This document shows, in pieces, positions 59,636 to 64,000 of a DNA stretch of 64,000 bases. The DNA comes from Euborellia annulipes (taxonomy: Eukaryota > Arthropoda > Insecta > Dermaptera > Anisolabididae): assembly GCA_023213315.1 (NCBI GenBank), contig JAKCPI010001625.1, positions 1-64,000 of the forward strand. The letters are read 5' to 3'. The notes beneath the pieces are model-generated. The model was not told where the DNA came from and made no database searches. It saw nothing but the letters and a program-made list of their open reading frames with translations. The first letter of the stretch is position 1. The number at the start of each line of letters is the position of its first letter. Position numbers and translations under genes: made by a program.

Positions 59636-59980
59636 AGATGTTTTTTCGATGACATCATTTTTATACCACTTCTTATGTTTTCGATTTATTTTCATGAATA
59701 TATTTGAATTGGTTAATTAATATTGAGTATGTGTAAAAGTTTTACCTGTTTAATAATAGGGAAGAAAAATAAGTTTTTTTTATTGAAATCTTAATTATTA
59801 TATTTTATAATTGCCATTATTTATTGTAATTCTTTGCTGTAAAATGCCTCCATTCAGAGTTTAAGAGACCAAAAGAATCGCCACTAGTGATGGAAAATAT
59901 TCTAAACCTTAACAATGGAATGAAAAAAAGAAAAATATTGACTTCGAACATATTTTTTCTTTTTACTTTCTCTTACCTAT
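59636..59980 (+). other. 3' untranslated region and flank
   Basis: AT-rich sequence after the stop. ATTAAA overlaps the stop codon (59632-59637), but I see no well-placed canonical AATAAA in the next 340 bp, so the polyadenylation site is not assigned. Confidence 0.4.
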
Positions 59981-59984
59981 ATGT

Positions 59985-60495
59985 GTAATATATAGAGAGA
60001 AAGTATTATGATATGTCAAAAATTCGATGTCGAGATTTTGAAGGATATAGACTACATGTTTTGAGGTCCCCTGAGTCCAAAAAAGTGGTCTGTCTGTGTG
60101 TCTGTCTGTCTATAACGATTTTAAGCATGAAGGAATTTAGCTACGAGATTGAAATTTTATATTTAACTTAGGTACACTCCCGGGCAGTCAAAATAAGCTT
60201 TTGAACAAAATCGGCCAAAAAGTACTAGTACTTTCCTGAAGTATTTTTTCAGTTTTTTTATCGATTTCCTCAAAATTGGCTTTAAAGATTTTGATTAAAA
60301 TTCGTAAATCAATTATTTTTTAGATCCTATTTAAAATGTATCTTCTCATTTTGCCCTGAAAATTGTTTGAAGTATATTTTGTGATGTGTTTCAGATTTTT
60401 CCAATCCATCTTTCTTCCATAGAGCCAATATTAAATCCCTATGGGGATTTGTATGTAAATTTCGATTCAAAAGGGGGTCCCCTCTGGAACTTTTT
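59985..60495. repeat. dispersed repeat, second copy
   Basis: 59985-60145 matches 34578-34730 in order. 60405-60490 is the reverse complement of 50533-50630. The two parts adjoin here, suggesting they belong to one longer repeat whose pieces are separate elsewhere. Confidence 0.6.
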
Positions 60496-60499
60496 ACAC

Positions 60500-61840
60500 A
60501 TTTAAAAAAATTCTTTCCAATTCTTATGAAATTTTGTATTATGTTCTCTATTATGTATAAAATATCCAAAAATGAAATTAAAATTTTGAAAAATATTCAT
60601 AGATTATTTTAAGCAGGCATCATTTAAAACGCAAGTTTGGAACTAAGGTGCTATGGAAACTAAAAATATCTGGCTGTGCGATCAGTCACACCAGATTTTT
60701 TTCTTTATTTTGCAATTTTTACTCAGCTATACATCCACTAATTCATCAAAAGATTGAAATTATTAAACATTGCAAGTGTTTTTGGAATTAAAAAAATTTA
60801 TAAGAATAAGAAATAATATTTATTGTCAATTACAAAATAATGAAAAATGTTGACTTAAAAAAAAAATTTTTCTTTTTTCTACTTAATAAACTTGTACAAT
60901 TTTTGCACATACTCATTAAATGATCTCTTTAATTAATTCCATGTCGCAAACATTTCTAGTGACACAAATCTCTCTCTGTCTCTTTCTCTCATCTCCCTAA
61001 AGAGAATAATCAAAAAATATAGAGTGATGATGATTAAAATAAAAATTTTGTAAAATTTTTATTTTTATTTTTTCAACAAAGTGATAAAAAAAAAGTGAAG
61101 TGAAGTTTTGATTATAATTTTTATTAAGTGAAATAATAATAAAAAAAAATTATTTTTCTTAAAAAAAAAAATATATATGAAAACGAAAGGAAGGCGAAAA
61201 AGACATCACATCAGCGAGTTTTCCTTACTGCTCAAAAATTAAAATGAATGCGAACTCTTAAATTGCGAAAGACTTTTTGACCTGGAGAGCATTTTTGTAT
61301 AGATCTAAAAATAAATTAAAAAATCATACAGGATGTCTCAAAAAAAACCCAATTTTAAAACAAATTAGCTTGCATACTTAAACAGAATAAATTTTACTTT
61401 GCTGAAATAACTTTATGGTACCAAACTAACATATACTGTATAACTATTTATAGTAAAATAATTCAAGAGAATTGCTAGGTTAGTTTTTTTGTTCTAATCT
61501 AAAAACCCCTATTACACGCAATCCTCTTACAGTATGTTTAAAGTCTTATAAGGAGTATACTGACTCCAATCAAATTTCTTTTCATTTTTTTTTTTTTTTT
61601 TTTAATTTTTGAGAAAAGGTCAGGTCAGTCCAAGTCTTTTGAGAATACAATTAGAAATATATTATTAATTAAAATAATTATTCTGGTTATCCAGGTGCGC
61701 AATTTTTGCCCAATCAAAAACGAACTTATCTCACAAATTTGTTATCTTAAAGTCGGCTTATTTACAGTCTATTTGAGCGTTGTTTGAAAAATATTCCATC
61801 TCTTTTGAAACAAAGCTCTACCTAGTTAAAATAATTATAT
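60500..61840 (+). other. downstream flank, no gene seen
   Basis: Very AT-rich. A CT stretch at 60970-60995 and several A/T homopolymers are the only structure. Confidence 0.5.
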
Positions 61841-61843
61841 AAA

Positions 61844-62093
61844 CATGGGCATTCCCAGGAAGGAGCAAGGGGGGAGGAGGGCAGCTACCCCCTTTCCAAA
61901 CTTGAAAAAATAAAAACAATAAATATAATAATAAATGTTTATTATATATAGATTTTATGTTAATAAATTGTATTCCTTCTTTTGTTATTGGGTACTTTTG
62001 CATGTCAACTATGGACTCCCCTGCCCCATGATAGAGGTTGAATTCAAAAAGAACCCCCCCTCCCCCTTCCTCTTTGAGCTGGGTACGCCCATG
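61844..62093. mobile_element. hAT-like MITE
   Basis: CATGGGCATTCCCAGGAAGG on the left and CTGGGTACGCCCATG on the right are inverted, with G-rich and C-rich tracts just inside. The interior is AT-rich and non-coding. Confidence 0.65.
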
Positions 62094-62099
62094 TATATA

Positions 62100-64000
62100 T
62101 ACCATATATATTACAGTGCCGTAAAGAGGGTGGCGAAAGAGGCGCAACTGTGTTGGGGCGCAAAAATAAAAGATAAAAATTTGTTCTTATTCAGATTATA
62201 GATTATTTATTCATACAAATAATTTGTCAACTACATTATTATGTATACAGGCAACTCCTTTTGATGATGTTAATAGTAGCTGACTGAGCTGACTTTGTAT
62301 CATCTCAATATATATATATATATATATCAATATATATTATTAGTAAATTAGTATATATTGTAGTATTGTATATATATATAAAATAAATTATATTTTCTCT
62401 TTAAAGCTATAGATCTTAGAGAAAACAAATTTACATATAAAAGAGAAATTTAATGTACGGTATTTTAAAACTTCATTTTGTTTATAAATGCCAGATAGAT
62501 TGAAGAAAGACAAATTTCCAATTTTGTTTATTTTATTCATTTCCCCTTTTTAAAATATTAGTAAATTTCTTTTTATTAAAAAAGAAAAATTGTGTATTCT
62601 TTTTGGGACATCTTGTATTTACTTTTTTATTAAATTATCTAAAATATTATATGTGAATGGCTTAAAAAACTTTCATAGTAATATTTCTGTTTTCCATGTT
62701 TCATTGATCATATGAATATAAAATATATATATAAATGAAAGAATTAATTTGAAATGTATACATCAAATAAAAAACTAGATTTTCTGCTTAATCTAGCTCA
62801 AAAAACAGCGATGAGAATTAGTAAAAAAAAAAAAAAAAATAGTGTAGGTCATTTGGACGTTGGGAAGCTTTGATTTATGAAAGAAAGAAAAAAAAAATGA
62901 GCTTCCAAACTAGGAAAAAAAATTTGCTTTTCTAGATCGAATTTGATTTATCTCTCTTTTTCTATCTTTCAATCTACCTCTCTATCTATCTTTTTTAACG
63001 CTCTAAATTGCAGATATTATTGATTGTAACCAGAAAGAAAAAAATTAAGTACGCTAGATAATATATTAATTTTTGGTGGTGTGTTTAGATTGTTAAAAAA
63101 TAAAGTAGATTTAAGTATCTTTTTTTAATGACTTTGAATTGAATTTTTGATAGGAATTTTTATTGATCAAAATACTAAATAATTTACCAAGATATTGGAC
63201 ATTGTCCATTTATAAGTACTTAAAAGAGATCTTCTGGCCTCCGGCGATTTTTCTTTCATTCCTTCAGTTCAGAGTTATGTCTCTTATACTCTAGGTAACT
63301 TTAGGATGAAGATCAAACCTTTATCCAAATCAAAATTTGCTAGTAATCAAAAATAATAGTAATAGTTATATAGCGAAGATTAACTTTTTTCTTTCTGGAT
63401 TCATCTATGTTAAGTACATAAAAGTAAAAGTTTATTTCTCCTTAATTTGTAAATAATCGGGCTAGAGATACACATATTTATATATAATGCTAAGGTCTTC
63501 CTCTGGTCTATTTTTCGCTTTTAAAATTTGCAAAAAAAAAAAGGAAAAAAAAATTCAAAACATAAAGTCGTCACTTAAAAAAATTGTGTGACGCAAAACT
63601 CACAAACCCGTCCTGAATTTAAAAGCTCATTTCAATTCGAAAAAAATCACAAAATATATAATTTTCTTTAATGTATGTTGTACTGTACATATAATAATAA
63701 AAATATATTAATATTTATCAAAATATTATTACTTCATATAACGTCATGTAATAATAAATTAAGCAATTTGTGAAAATAACAATGTTCAATTTTATGTTAA
63801 TTTATTTTTCTTTCATTATATAAATACTATTTTAACATAAAACTGAATAATGTTATTTAATAAATTACATTTTTACTTTTAAATTTATTTTGGCATCTCA
63901 AAAAAAAATTAATATTTAGGGGATATTGAGCTTTTTGAATTTCCTAACAAAACAAAAAAAAATATAAAAAAAATTTCAAATATATTCTTGAAATTTTACT
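62100..64000 (+). other. downstream flank, no gene seen
   Basis: AT-rich DNA with (TA)n microsatellite at 62310-62385 and CT-rich DNA at 62945-62995. No exon or clear mobile element. Confidence 0.5.

Overview
This is a very AT-rich stretch of animal nuclear DNA, almost certainly from an arthropod with a large, repeat-filled genome. Spliceosomal exons of 118-277 bp are separated by introns of 100 bp to 20 kb. The introns hold tRNA-derived SINEs, Helitron ends, TIR transposons and many long foldback repeats. A short TTAGG-type tract occurs at about 9977-9994. There is no bacterial-style gene organisation, and I cannot name the species.

One host gene dominates the plus strand from 2062 to 59635. 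I could chain 22 coding exons with GT/AG sites and compatible phases, giving 1,491 codons plus a stop. The 5' exons (signal peptide, first macroglobulin domains) lie upstream of the window. The product is an alpha-2-macroglobulin/complement family protein most like CPAMD8. Its order is MG domains (exons 1-7), a bait-like segment (end of exon 7), the next MG domain (exons 8-9), the first CUB half (exon 10), a farnesoic-acid-O-methyltransferase-like (FAMeT, Methyltransf_FA) domain (exons 11-12), the second CUB half and thioester-domain fold (exons 13-18), the receptor-binding domain (exons 19-21), and a Ser/Thr-rich tail (exon 22). The GCGEQ thioester motif is absent, so it probably cannot bond covalently to targets. 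One short exon may be unrecognised between exons 7 and 8.

By region: 1-2061 has no recognised exon. Intron 1 (2264-22302) carries a nested foldback, mini-Helitron ends, SINEs, a TIR element of 1.4 kb, a CTAGT-ended tandem array and a G-rich island. Intron 2 (22514-33005) carries foldbacks, a decayed THAP-finger transposon and, on the minus strand, two spliced-looking exons of a SAM-domain-like gene. Intron 4 (34524-41894) holds SINEs and a Helitron with a SINE inside. Introns 6 and 7 hold nested G/C-tract TIR elements. Introns 10 and 15-19 hold more foldbacks, a 17-bp minisatellite inside a TA-flanked TIR element, and a GC-rich palindrome. The last 4.4 kb is non-coding AT-rich DNA with dispersed repeats.

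The most interesting non-host signals are a family of foldbacks sharing GAAACGTCG, one copy of which has hammerhead-ribozyme-like core elements; the hidden antisense SAM-like gene; and the minisatellite whose higher-order period is 135 bp. All domain calls come from reading translated sequence by eye and have not been checked with profile searches.
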